Source: Rhodocyclaceae bacterium (GTDB lineage Bacteria > Pseudomonadota > Gammaproteobacteria > Burkholderiales > Usitatibacteraceae). Taken from it: a DNA stretch of 64,000 bases. A program made the translations under genes and the position numbers. The notes below the pieces were generated by a model, which was not told the DNA's origin, did no database searches, and was given only the letters and a program-made list of their open reading frames with translations. Positions 1 to 9,010 of this stretch are shown here, piece after piece (the first letter of the stretch is position 1; every line of letters begins with the position of its first letter). The stretch is taken from assembly GCA_020247395.1 (NCBI GenBank), contig JADCJC010000031.1, positions 49,221 to 113,220 of the forward strand, written 5' to 3'.

Positions 1-2
1 CA

Positions 3-227
3 GCTTGCACGGCTTGCCACACGGCCGGCGTGGCGGGTGCGCCAAAGACTGGTGACAAGCCCGCTTGGGCACCACGAGTCGCCCAAGGCAAAGATACGCT
101 TTACAAACATGCGATTGGTGGCTTCCAAGGCAAGATGGGTGTGATGCCTGCCAAGGGCGGCAACGCGTCGCTTTCCGACGCAGATGTGAAGGCGGCGGTA
201 GATTACATGCTCGCTGCGGTGAAGTGA
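3..227 (+). CDS. Class I cytochrome c (c5-like), C-terminal part, truncated by window start
   Basis: Frame 3 upstream of the listed ORF reads A-C-T-A-C-H (CXXCH haem motif), followed by a cytochrome c5-like tail (GVMPAKGGNASLSDADVKAAVDYM). Confidence 0.8.
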   Translation, partial: ACTACHTAGVAGAPKTGDKPAWAPRVAQGKDTLYKHAIGGFQGKMGVMPAKGGNASLSDADVKAAVDYMLAAVK

Positions 228-250
228 TCTGCGGCGGGGAGTGAAGAAGA

Positions 251-275
251 AAGGGCGGAGCTTCCGCCCTTTTTT
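251..275 (+). terminator. Rho-independent terminator
   Basis: AAGGGCGG-AGCTT-CCGCCCTT followed by a T run. Confidence 0.8.
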
Positions 276-286
276 GTGGGTGCGCC

Positions 287-1129
287 ATGAGTACTTACGT
301 TGTTGGTGATCTGCAAGGCTGTTACCTGACCCTGCAAGCGTTGTTGCGCAAAATCCGCTTTGTTCCGTCGCGAGATCGGCTTTGGTTTGTTGGCGACTTG
401 GTTAATCGCGGCAATGGATCGCTCGAATGTTTACGATTTGTCAAGCAATTGGGGAATGCTGCAACAGTGGTATTGGGCAACCATGATCTACACCTGTTGG
501 CGGTGGCCGAGGGGTTCGCCAGACCCGGCAAACTTGATACGCTTCGGCCAATCTTGGATGCAGCCGATTCTGTCGCGTTGCTCGATTGGCTGCGTCATCG
601 GCCTTTGCTGCACATTGATGGCAAATTTGCGATGGTCCACGCGGGATTGATGCCGCAATGGACCTGGGAAAAATCGATCTCGCTGGCGAGAGAAGTTGAA
701 TCGTCGCTGCGGTCGGCGCAATACCGGGCAACACTCGCGGCTATGTATGGTGACCAGCCGATTGCATGGAGGGACTCGCTAAAGGGGGGGGCGCGCAGCC
801 GCTTTGTCATCAACACCATGACGCGAATGCGCACCCTTACGCCCGCCGGGGAACACCAGCACAAGTACAAAGCCGGGATATCTGCGCTGCCAGCGGGGCT
901 TCGCGCATGGTTCGATGTTCCCACGGTGCGCCGTGCGGAACGCACGCTATTTTCTGGACACTGGTCGGCGATCGGTTACGTGCAGCGAGAGCGAACCGTG
1001 AATATCGACACCGGGTGTATTTGGGGCGGTGAGCTTACGGCCGTGCGATTGGAGGATCGCAAGCGGTTTGCACAAGTGTCGGTTGAGCAACCCGACAGTC
1101 AGAGACATGTTCAATTCGATCAGGATTAG
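287..1129 (+). CDS. apaH: Bis(5'-nucleosyl)-tetraphosphatase, symmetrical
   Basis: MSTYVVGDLQGCY, FVGDLVNRG, VLGNHDLHLLA metallophosphatase motifs typical of ApaH. Confidence 0.95.
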   Translation: MSTYVVGDLQGCYLTLQALLRKIRFVPSRDRLWFVGDLVNRGNGSLECLRFVKQLGNAATVVLGNHDLHLLAVAEGFARPGKLDTLRPILDAADSVALLDWLRHRPLLHIDGKFAMVHAGLMPQWTWEKSISLAREVESSLRSAQYRATLAAMYGDQPIAWRDSLKGGARSRFVINTMTRMRTLTPAGEHQHKYKAGISALPAGLRAWFDVPTVRRAERTLFSGHWSAIGYVQRERTVNIDTGCIWGGELTAVRLEDRKRFAQVSVEQPDSQRHVQFDQD

Positions 1130-1167
1130 CCATTCAGTGACGTGTAAGGGTGACCATTGAGGCCTTC

Positions 1168-2013
1168 TCAAGCCGCCCGTGCTGCCAGCGGCGCTGCCCC
1201 TTCGCCAAAGCGTTGGTGAGCGTGAGGTTTTGCTACGTCCAGTATGGCGGCAATCGCATTTTCCGCACACACTGCGGCGTCGCGACGCGACAGGGAATCT
1301 GTTGCGATGCTCGGCGCAAAGGTGATGTCCGCGATCATTTTCTTCTGCGAAATGATGTTGCTAATGGACTGTGCAAAAGTAGTCGCGCCAACGAACACAG
1401 CCGCAAGATTCGCCTCGCCGTTAGTATTGCGATAACGAATTGCGGCGGGCGCGAGTAGTGCGGTGTTGACAACTGCCGGCTCAAACAGCGACGTGTGGAA
1501 TTTCAGCAGCCGGTCACCGGACGTGGTGGTGCCTTCCGGGAAGATCGCAACCGTGTCGCCCTGCTCCAAGGCATCATGAATCTCGGCGTTGATACGGGCA
1601 GTATCACTGCGTTTTGCGCGGTGAACAAAGATGGTCCCAGCCGCATCACACAAGGTGCCGGCAATGGGCCAATCGCGGATTTCCGACTTTGCAACAAATC
1701 GGCTTGGCGTAGTCGCGTTGATGACAAAAATATCCAGCCACGACACATGGTTGGCCACAACGAATAATTTGTTTGTGTGTTCCGCCGGTCGCGCGCCGTG
1801 AATGGATAACGTAATGTTGAGAATCCGCAGCATCTTTGCCGACCATGCCTGCGTAATCGCAGCACGGATGCGTGGCTTGACGCGCGGGTACACCAGCAGA
1901 GTAACGAGCAGTCCCTGCGCCACATGCAGCAGCATGCGTGTCCAGCGGAATGAGCGGACCAGCGAATTGGAGGTGGGCGTGACGGTCGCAATCGTCGTGT
2001 GAGCATGTTTCAT
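1168..2013 (-). CDS. 1-acyl-sn-glycerol-3-phosphate acyltransferase (PlsC-like)
   Basis: NHVSWLDI (HX4D-type) and FPEGTTTSG motifs. Confidence 0.88.
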   Translation of the reverse strand: MKHAHTTIATVTPTSNSLVRSFRWTRMLLHVAQGLLVTLLVYPRVKPRIRAAITQAWSAKMLRILNITLSIHGARPAEHTNKLFVVANHVSWLDIFVINATTPSRFVAKSEIRDWPIAGTLCDAAGTIFVHRAKRSDTARINAEIHDALEQGDTVAIFPEGTTTSGDRLLKFHTSLFEPAVVNTALLAPAAIRYRNTNGEANLAAVFVGATTFAQSISNIISQKKMIADITFAPSIATDSLSRRDAAVCAENAIAAILDVAKPHAHQRFGEGAAPLAARAA

Positions 2014-2022
2014 CTGTGGTGC

Positions 2023-2763
2023 TTATGGAAGTTTGCCCGCTTGCACCATTCGGGAGAAGAGCGTGTTTAGCGATCCCCAGGTGACGATGTCATCGAACGT
2101 GTCGGTCGGTGTGCCGCTGGTGAAGACGCGATCGCCGTTTTGATTGTTAAGCTCATCATAGTTGGTTGCCAAAGGTACGGTCGATTTTCCCAACGAATAG
2201 ATCACAAACGGCGCTTTATCACTCAGCACAGTCATCGTGCCGCAGTTCGTCGTAGGCGCTGTCGCGGTGAGCCCCGTTCCGCAAACGTAGAGTTGGTTGG
2301 TTGCGGCAACGGTTGCCATTGTTTGGGATTTTACGCCGTCCACTGTCGTAAGCGCATTTGTATTTTGTGTACTGATCGCATAACGGATACGATGGCCAAC
2401 ATCGCCGTCGTTCCACGCATCAACCATATAGCCACTGGCATCGAGGCCAGTGAGACCGAGCGTTGTGGCCGGCAGAAACCCGAACGCGATTGTGCATGCC
2501 CCACCTCCAACCGGCGCTTCAACACCAGTGGTGGCTGCGGCAGCCGGGCATGGCAGACGCCCATTTGCCATTGCAAAACCGTAAAGCGCCTCGCGGGCGA
2601 CTTCAAGCTGCTTTTGGGTGTCGATTGTACGTTGTTGATCCAGTTGGCTTGCTAACGGAACACCTATTGCGGTCGCTAAGATCGCGAGAATAACGAGTAC
2701 GACGGCGATCTCTACAAGAGAAAAACCGCGGATGCGGTCAATTAGAACTGATCGTGCTTTCAT
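2023..2763 (-). CDS. Type IV prepilin/pseudopilin-like protein of the MSHA-type cluster
   Basis: Prepilin cleavage motif G/FSLVEIAVVLVILAILATAIGVPL. Confidence 0.75.
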   Translation of the reverse strand: MKARSVLIDRIRGFSLVEIAVVLVILAILATAIGVPLASQLDQQRTIDTQKQLEVAREALYGFAMANGRLPCPAAAATTGVEAPVGGGACTIAFGFLPATTLGLTGLDASGYMVDAWNDGDVGHRIRYAISTQNTNALTTVDGVKSQTMATVAATNQLYVCGTGLTATAPTTNCGTMTVLSDKAPFVIYSLGKSTVPLATNYDELNNQNGDRVFTSGTPTDTFDDIVTWGSLNTLFSRMVQAGKLP

Positions 2764-4844
2764 CTGGGAAGGGTGACGACTGAATCGGAGTAAATCGAGG
2801 TGCGTAGCTGCGTCGGCGGCGAAAAGATTCCGGTCGTACCACCGGTTGCGTTTGCCGACTCAAGAAAATCTGCCGCCGCTGGGGTCCCAGAATAGCGTAT
2901 TTGTCCAGCTAAGGCTGCGCCGGTACTTATGAACACAGCGTCGATGTTGTTCCGACCGCCGGAGGTGAAGCAGTTGGCGGTGCAGCTCACAGTCGCTAGC
3001 GCTGGTGGTGCGACGTCTGCGGAAATCGCCCCATAAATATGCTGATACCAGTTCTGACTCAAATACCAAGCGGGCAGCACGGGGTAGCGCCGTATGTCGG
3101 AGACATAGTCGCCACTGGGGGGGCCTGCAGCGGTATTTTGGGCAGAGCCTGTCCCCGTCGGGGGCAGCGTTGCAGTCGCAACGATCGTTCCGCCGCTTGG
3201 GTTCCATCGGTCGGCAATGCTGATTTCTACCACCCCGCCGGTCGCTGAGGGGAATATCCTCCGGCGCAAATGTGTACTGCTACTTCCATTTGCAAATCGC
3301 GTAGCGCCGTCCGTGACACCGACGGTAAGTGTGACGGTCCGGGTCGTGGTTCCACTGACGTCGCCGAACGAGGTCCAGCCGCCGGCACAGCAGGGCCTGT
3401 GCTCAACGAAGTAGCTGGTGGGGTTCGCTTGCGTAAATACAGTGTACGAAGTGCAGTCGAGCTTCTGGTCAGGCAGTGTCGTATTCCAACTACAAGTAAC
3501 AGACGGCGCGGTAAGCGAATATGTTTTGTAGGCAGCCATGTCGCTCGGAGTCACTGTCCGCGTGATCGGGGTGGCCGCATCTTGCCTAATCCTGCACTGG
3601 CGCACCACGCCGGAGACAGTGCAAGTGAACGTCGGAGATGCGGAGGAGGCCGGAGAGAGTGTGTCGGCACCAGTAATCGACCAAGAAAGTTCGGTGAGAA
3701 ATTGTGCGCCGCCGACATGGAACGGTATAAGACCGGCTCTGGCATTAGTAGTTGCAACAAATGCATTCACAGGATCGCTCGGGTTGCCGATGGGCGCTAG
3801 CCAAGGCAATGAGCCGACAAACGCCAACCCAGAGTAGTCGAGCATGCCAGTAATCTGGCGCAGGGTAAACATAGCCTCGCGCACTTCAATAGCAACACGT
3901 TTTTCGGCTTCAACCATCAACTCATCGACGGTGATGTAGATCAATTGGTCGTTAAAGACGACACTTGCATCGGCAGCGATAAACTCACCGCTGAGGGCAG
4001 CATTGTCAAACGTGGTGCAGCGCTGGGCGACCGGAATACTCGACCAGCCTGCGGGCGTCGGAACCGCGTCGAGAAAGTCGGCGGGAAATCCATAACCATT
4101 CGGGTTTGCAATGGTGGCAGCGTTGGTGCGAAGTTGGGTGCGCCCTGTGGTGTTGATTGCCTCGCCCGGCAAGATCAATACCGCAGCAACTCGATCACTG
4201 AGGATTCTGCCCGTGTTGTCGCAGACTTTGAGCCAAGGCCAAGCTGGTGTACTGGTCGTCCCGCAGACGAAAGTTCCTGGTGCGGTGGCCATTGCGGTGG
4301 TGGGATTGAGGACTGTCATACACTGCCCGGTTCCGGCATTTGGGTCGGCCAAGTTGGGACTCACCGCATACCACGGCACCAGTCCCAGAAGGTCTTGCTC
4401 GCTGGCGCCGTCGATGGAAAGTCCAAGGGTATTCCAAGGCAATCTGCCGAGGCAGCGTAGGGTGGCAACTTGCGCGTCGACGCCAGAAAGGGCTGGCATG
4501 CCATTTGTCGCTGCGCCATTGAGGCAGGACGTGGCGTCCGATTGTCCGTTGTAGTTAGTGTTTGCCAAGGTGTCTGGAAGTGGCAGCCATCCGGGACGCG
4601 CGCCGGTGCCGGTCAGCGAGCCGATGGCGTACCCAATCAAGGCTTGTTTGCCTGCGGCGAGGGCCTGTGAGCCGCTGACGAACTTGCGTTGTGATCGTTC
4701 CGAGTTGGCGGTGTTGATTGCAAGCAACAACATCCCCGCACCCAGACCCAGGATACCCAAGACGATGAGTAGAAGAACGACGCCGGACTGCGTACGCAGA
4801 TTTGCGCTCGGACGTACGACCACCATTTGCCATGTGCGCGCCAC
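2760..4844 (-). CDS. Large PilX-like minor pilin/MSHA-associated protein (694 aa)
   Basis: N-terminal QSGVVLLLIVLGILGLGAGMLLLA TM helix as in PilX-type proteins; overlaps the downstream prepilin by 4 nt. Confidence 0.55.
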   Translation of the reverse strand: MARTWQMVVVRPSANLRTQSGVVLLLIVLGILGLGAGMLLLAINTANSERSQRKFVSGSQALAAGKQALIGYAIGSLTGTGARPGWLPLPDTLANTNYNGQSDATSCLNGAATNGMPALSGVDAQVATLRCLGRLPWNTLGLSIDGASEQDLLGLVPWYAVSPNLADPNAGTGQCMTVLNPTTAMATAPGTFVCGTTSTPAWPWLKVCDNTGRILSDRVAAVLILPGEAINTTGRTQLRTNAATIANPNGYGFPADFLDAVPTPAGWSSIPVAQRCTTFDNAALSGEFIAADASVVFNDQLIYITVDELMVEAEKRVAIEVREAMFTLRQITGMLDYSGLAFVGSLPWLAPIGNPSDPVNAFVATTNARAGLIPFHVGGAQFLTELSWSITGADTLSPASSASPTFTCTVSGVVRQCRIRQDAATPITRTVTPSDMAAYKTYSLTAPSVTCSWNTTLPDQKLDCTSYTVFTQANPTSYFVEHRPCCAGGWTSFGDVSGTTTRTVTLTVGVTDGATRFANGSSSTHLRRRIFPSATGGVVEISIADRWNPSGGTIVATATLPPTGTGSAQNTAAGPPSGDYVSDIRRYPVLPAWYLSQNWYQHIYGAISADVAPPALATVSCTANCFTSGGRNNIDAVFISTGAALAGQIRYSGTPAAADFLESANATGGTTGIFSPPTQLRTSIYSDSVVTLPR

Positions 4845-4849
4845 GAAGA

Positions 4850-4901
4850 TCCTTTATCGACGGGCGTTTCCAGGCATTTTTGCCTGAAGATGCCCGCCAA
4901 T
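4850..4901 (-). repeat. Leader-hairpin repeat family, copy 1
   Basis: Minus strand GGCGGGCATCTTCAGGCAAAAATGCCTGGAAACGCCCGTCGATAAAGG: CGGGC/GCCCG outer stem and CAGGCA/TGCCTG inner stem; similar to 25591, 34697 and 53833. Confidence 0.55.
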
Positions 4902-4924
4902 AGGCGACTTTTTTGCTTTGTTAC

Positions 4925-5407
4925 TCATGGCTGCTTAGCGATAGCGCGTGTGGGCTGCGGAGGCTTCGTCGCTTTCGCCGGAGCAGACTTCGATACTACA
5001 GGCGCTGTTGGGCTGACACCCGACTCAAGAAATTTCACGCCCGACTCAGTCCCGGTCATCGACGGTTTGGCGGCAATATTGTTGCTCGATGTTGCATCGA
5101 TTCGTTGGCTGCCATCGACCCAATAGATGGTGCGACCGCTGCTGCTCTTCAAGAAGCCGTCAACTTGCGGGGAACGAGCCACGACTTCGCCGTCAACAAC
5201 CGATACGCCGTCTTTGCGCGCCTTATCGAGGCGATCACGTTCGGTATCAGTGAAGAATAACTTGCCAATGAGCGGGCGATAGGTCGTCGATACCGGCTGC
5301 GGAGTGTAACTCCCGGCGGTCTTGGAAGACGCTGTGGTTTGGCCGATCGCGTTCACACTGATCAGCGAAAAGTAGAGCACGGCGACGGTGATCGTGTGTT
5401 GTTTCAC
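4925..5407 (-). CDS. MshK-like small secreted protein
   Basis: Signal-like N-terminus; LIGKLFFTDTERDRLDKARKDGV...GFLKSSSGRTIYWVDG as in MSHA accessory proteins; position in cluster. Confidence 0.5.
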   Translation of the reverse strand: MKQHTITVAVLYFSLISVNAIGQTTASSKTAGSYTPQPVSTTYRPLIGKLFFTDTERDRLDKARKDGVSVVDGEVVARSPQVDGFLKSSSGRTIYWVDGSQRIDATSSNNIAAKPSMTGTESGVKFLESGVSPTAPVVSKSAPAKATKPPQPTRAIAKQP

Positions 5408-6117
5408 GGTGTTTTCGTCGGCTGAGCGACCGCGACTGTGGGCGCACGTTTATCGACTAATGTAATCCACTCGAGCGCGCAATCCGCTTCGATTGCCGGG
5501 GCAAGTATCGGCGGGGGAGCGGCAGGCACGTCAGCGTTACGCGGGGTCGCGGCGACGACCGCAGCGGGCGGGGGCAATGCAACCGTCCCGCCGCGGGTAT
5601 TGCGGCCCAACGCGCATCGCTCGATCTGAAAGATGCCGCGCTGCATACGCGAGAATTCGTCGAGGAAGGCGAGCATGTCGCCGTCATGCAGTGACGTCGC
5701 TTTGAGCTGCACCCTGCTGCCAAGAACTTCGATGGCGGTGATGCTCGTGCCGCCGGCGAGTTTGAGCGGCCGTTGCGCGCTGACCTGATACTCAAGGGAG
5801 ATGATGCCGTGCCGTGCACGGAGTGCTTCCATGGCATCGAGTAGATCGAGGCGCCTCTCGGCGACAAAAACGCCGCGCCCTTCGAGCGCGAGATATGTGT
5901 CTTCCGAATTGCGCAGATCGTCACGTTGCTGCTCGGCGTTAGCCAACCGCATTTGCGCATCGTTTAGGCGGCGCTGTGACTGCGCGTTGTTCTTCTTTTC
6001 GGTTTGCCACCAAAAGTAGGTACCGCCGACTAAAAACGCCGCAACGCCTATACCCGCGACAAGAATCAGATAGGAAAGTCTAAGTGCGCTGAAGCCCTCC
6101 TTTGTCATCACGCTCAT
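5404..6117 (-). CDS. MshJ/PilO-like inner-membrane alignment protein
   Basis: Single N-terminal TM followed by coiled coil and PilO-like domain; overlaps neighbours. Confidence 0.6.
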   Translation of the reverse strand: MSVMTKEGFSALRLSYLILVAGIGVAAFLVGGTYFWWQTEKKNNAQSQRRLNDAQMRLANAEQQRDDLRNSEDTYLALEGRGVFVAERRLDLLDAMEALRARHGIISLEYQVSAQRPLKLAGGTSITAIEVLGSRVQLKATSLHDGDMLAFLDEFSRMQRGIFQIERCALGRNTRGGTVALPPPAAVVAATPRNADVPAAPPPILAPAIEADCALEWITLVDKRAPTVAVAQPTKTP

Positions 6118-7775
6118 GTGCCCGGCACCTTTCGCGCGATGTGCAGGGTGAACGCCGCTTTTGTTGCCGTTGCGGCTGAACGGTCAATGACTTTGAGGCT
6201 GGCGGAAGAGGCGGTGTCGACCGGTAGCTTCACTGCCTTAACCGTGAACTCACCATTCTTACTCAACTCGTTAATCAGCCGATCAATCTCCGCAAGTGCC
6301 CTTCGCACGTCGCCGTCAAACGGTTGAACCGCTGCGTCAATCAACGCGATGTGATACTTGTTTCCCGTCAGCGGCGGATTGAACAAATTCTCGGCGATAG
6401 TCGACTGGCCCACCGGTGCTGGGGGTATCGAGGCCGTCGCCCGTGACTTGTTGTCTGAGGTCACCTGCGACGAGCCAGCGAGGCTCGCGTTTACTGCGCC
6501 AAATCCCTGTGGTGCGGTTGGTATGAACGCCGGCTCGTTATTGGTGGCCCACAGAACTTGATCAACTTGCACCAAAGGATACCTATCGAAAACTTTGGCG
6601 ATCTCATTTAACAAGCGTCCTGGTGCCGCCGGCGCGGGGCGAATCTGCGAGTTAAAAAAGATACTAGTATCGCGGACGGTATCAGTTGCCTCTTTTTGCG
6701 TACGCATGGAGTTTACAACCTCCTGATACGCTAATCGGAGCGCGTCTTCGCGTCGACTTCGCTCGTCGATTTCTTGCGTAATCTGGGTCAAGTAGTAAAA
6801 ATTGAAAGCTGCGGCCACCACGCCTGCGGCAAGGACTGCAGCCGTGGCACCAAAGATTGCGATGCGAGCACGCCTAAAGGCGGCGAATCGGGTTTCGACC
6901 GGTGCCGCGAAGTGATTTTCCAGCGAGCTGCGTGCGTACAGATGGCAGAAAATTTCTTCCGCATGTGATGACGTCGGCGCAGGTGCGACTTCAAGTTTGG
7001 CAGCGATGTCATTGATGTCGAGAACGCGATACCGTAGCATTGGATAGCGGCCAATAGCTTCTTGTATCATCGCGCTATCACGCGCGTGAAGCAGCATACA
7101 AACTTCGAGAGAAGCTGCATCTTCAAAATAACGCAAGCTCTCCAAGTACTGCCAAGTGCGGCTAGTCTCCGCTGTAATCAGTTGCCCGACCGAGCGTGAC
7201 TCGTCGTAGATAATCGGTATCAGCCGACTGAACTTGATTTGTCCGTTCCTGAAGTAGGTTTGCCGAAGGCCAAGGTCGGGAATGATGGTGACCAACATCG
7301 TATGTGGAAAAACTGAATCCAGCGCCTTTAACAAGCGGCTCGACAACACGGCAGAAGAACAAATGGCTTCGAGAGGTACTTTTTTTCGGTCGAGCAATGC
7401 CAGTAGTGGCTTCAGCAACTCCGGATTGGTGACAGCATGAAGGCAGATGCTGTCATCACGACGCCCCTTGGCCTCGCGTTCCTGCACAATCGCATGACGA
7501 TAAGGTGAAGCGCGATAGATTTGCGCGAGTTTCCGATCGAGTACAGCCTGTCGGTCACTACCGCGAAGATGAGGGATCGTATCGATGCGAAAATCCTCCT
7601 CGATTAAGTCGGTGACGAGGTAGGTGGGGGACGATGCGTATTTGGAAAGTTGCTCCTCAAGCGCTTGCGTCTGAATGTCTCCTACGCTAAAACTCTCGCG
7701 GCTCACCAGCTTGTTGCCGCTAATGACAAGTGAGACCAGCTTATCATTCGTTAAGTAAAGATAGTGTTTTGACAC
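6114..7775 (-). CDS. MshI-like PilM/PilN fusion-type protein
   Basis: N-terminal actin-fold-like half, TM near residue 310, periplasmic C-terminus; cluster position. Confidence 0.55.
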   Translation of the reverse strand: MSKHYLYLTNDKLVSLVISGNKLVSRESFSVGDIQTQALEEQLSKYASSPTYLVTDLIEEDFRIDTIPHLRGSDRQAVLDRKLAQIYRASPYRHAIVQEREAKGRRDDSICLHAVTNPELLKPLLALLDRKKVPLEAICSSAVLSSRLLKALDSVFPHTMLVTIIPDLGLRQTYFRNGQIKFSRLIPIIYDESRSVGQLITAETSRTWQYLESLRYFEDAASLEVCMLLHARDSAMIQEAIGRYPMLRYRVLDINDIAAKLEVAPAPTSSHAEEIFCHLYARSSLENHFAAPVETRFAAFRRARIAIFGATAAVLAAGVVAAAFNFYYLTQITQEIDERSRREDALRLAYQEVVNSMRTQKEATDTVRDTSIFFNSQIRPAPAAPGRLLNEIAKVFDRYPLVQVDQVLWATNNEPAFIPTAPQGFGAVNASLAGSSQVTSDNKSRATASIPPAPVGQSTIAENLFNPPLTGNKYHIALIDAAVQPFDGDVRRALAEIDRLINELSKNGEFTVKAVKLPVDTASSASLKVIDRSAATATKAAFTLHIARKVPGT

Positions 7776-7786
7776 GACCGTATTTC

Positions 7787-9010
7787 CTAACGAATTGTCG
7801 TCTTGGCGATTACGTCATACATGGGCAAGAAGATGGTGATTAAGATACCAATCAGGACGCCGCCAAGAATAACTGTCAAAGCAGGCTTGATTAGCTCCTG
7901 CAGGCTTGACATGGTTTCCTTCACTTCACGGTTGTAGAAATAGCTGACGTTGAGCAGTGCTGTATCGAGCCCGCCGGTTGATTCGCCAACTTTAAGCATC
8001 CGCAGCACCAATGGCGGGAAAAGTCGGGCGTTCTGAAAGGCTTGGGTGATGGCAGTGCCATCACTGATTTCTCGGCCAACGCGCTGTAAGCCCTGTTCGA
8101 GTATGCGGTTACCCATGATTTTTTCAGCAATTTCAATGCAATCAAGGACGCCTAGCCCCGACTTGTACATCAGTGCGAAGTACGTTGAGAAGCGCGCCAA
8201 GATGATTTTTTGCGTGAGCGGGCCCATGACAGGAAGTTTCAACAACATGGCGTCGATTTGATAGCGAACGTCCTCGTTTGTTTTCGCCAGAATGAACAAA
8301 ATCACACCACTAACGATTGGCAGGCCCAAACACAGATACCAAAATTGCCGCATGAAGGCGGATACGGCGATGAGCGCGAGGGTCGCTTTGGGGGGATTCG
8401 CTGTCAGCGCTTTCATGGTGATGGCAAGCTGTGGGACTAAGAAAATCATCAGGAGAAAAACCACACCAAAAATGACGGCACCCGCAAACAACGGGTACAT
8501 CATCGCTTTTTTTACCTGCGAGGCCAACTCATCCTGCCATTTGAGATTCTCGGTGAGCTGCGTGAGAACTTCCGGCAGTTGCCCTGAGCGCTCACCTGTT
8601 CGAATGAGCGCAATGAACACCGTATCAAATGCGTGAGGGTGATTCGCCATTGCCTCCGACAGGCGCAGGCCACCCTCTATGTCTTCGAGCAGAGTCGCCA
8701 CCACCTGCTTAAACGCCGGGTTTTCAACCGTGTCTCGCAAATCAGATAACGCTTCAATGATCGGCACCCCAGCGCGAAGCAGTTGGTCCATGTGGAAGCA
8801 GAAGGTAATCAGCTCCTTGCGGGTAATTCGACGCGCTGTCGAGAGTGCAGATTTTTTGATTGACTCGAATCTGATTAGATCGAGCTCCATTTTTTTTAGA
8901 CGCAGTTCCAGATCGATGGCGTTGGAAGCATCCAAGTTTCCGGTCTGAATTTGCCCCTCGTGGTTGACTGCGCGATAGCTGAACGTTGCCATGGATTTGC
9001 CGCTAGTCAA
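7787..9010 (-). CDS. Type II secretion/type IV pilus inner membrane platform protein (GspF/PilC/MshG)
   Basis: FCHMDQLLRAGVPIIEAL, LIRTGERSGQLPEVL, MLKVGESTGGLD motifs. Likely start at 8992. Confidence 0.92.
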   Translation of the reverse strand: MTSGKSMATFSYRAVNHEGQIQTGNLDASNAIDLELRLKKMELDLIRFESIKKSALSTARRITRKELITFCFHMDQLLRAGVPIIEALSDLRDTVENPAFKQVVATLLEDIEGGLRLSEAMANHPHAFDTVFIALIRTGERSGQLPEVLTQLTENLKWQDELASQVKKAMMYPLFAGAVIFGVVFLLMIFLVPQLAITMKALTANPPKATLALIAVSAFMRQFWYLCLGLPIVSGVILFILAKTNEDVRYQIDAMLLKLPVMGPLTQKIILARFSTYFALMYKSGLGVLDCIEIAEKIMGNRILEQGLQRVGREISDGTAITQAFQNARLFPPLVLRMLKVGESTGGLDTALLNVSYFYNREVKETMSSLQELIKPALTVILGGVLIGILITIFLPMYDVIAKTTIR

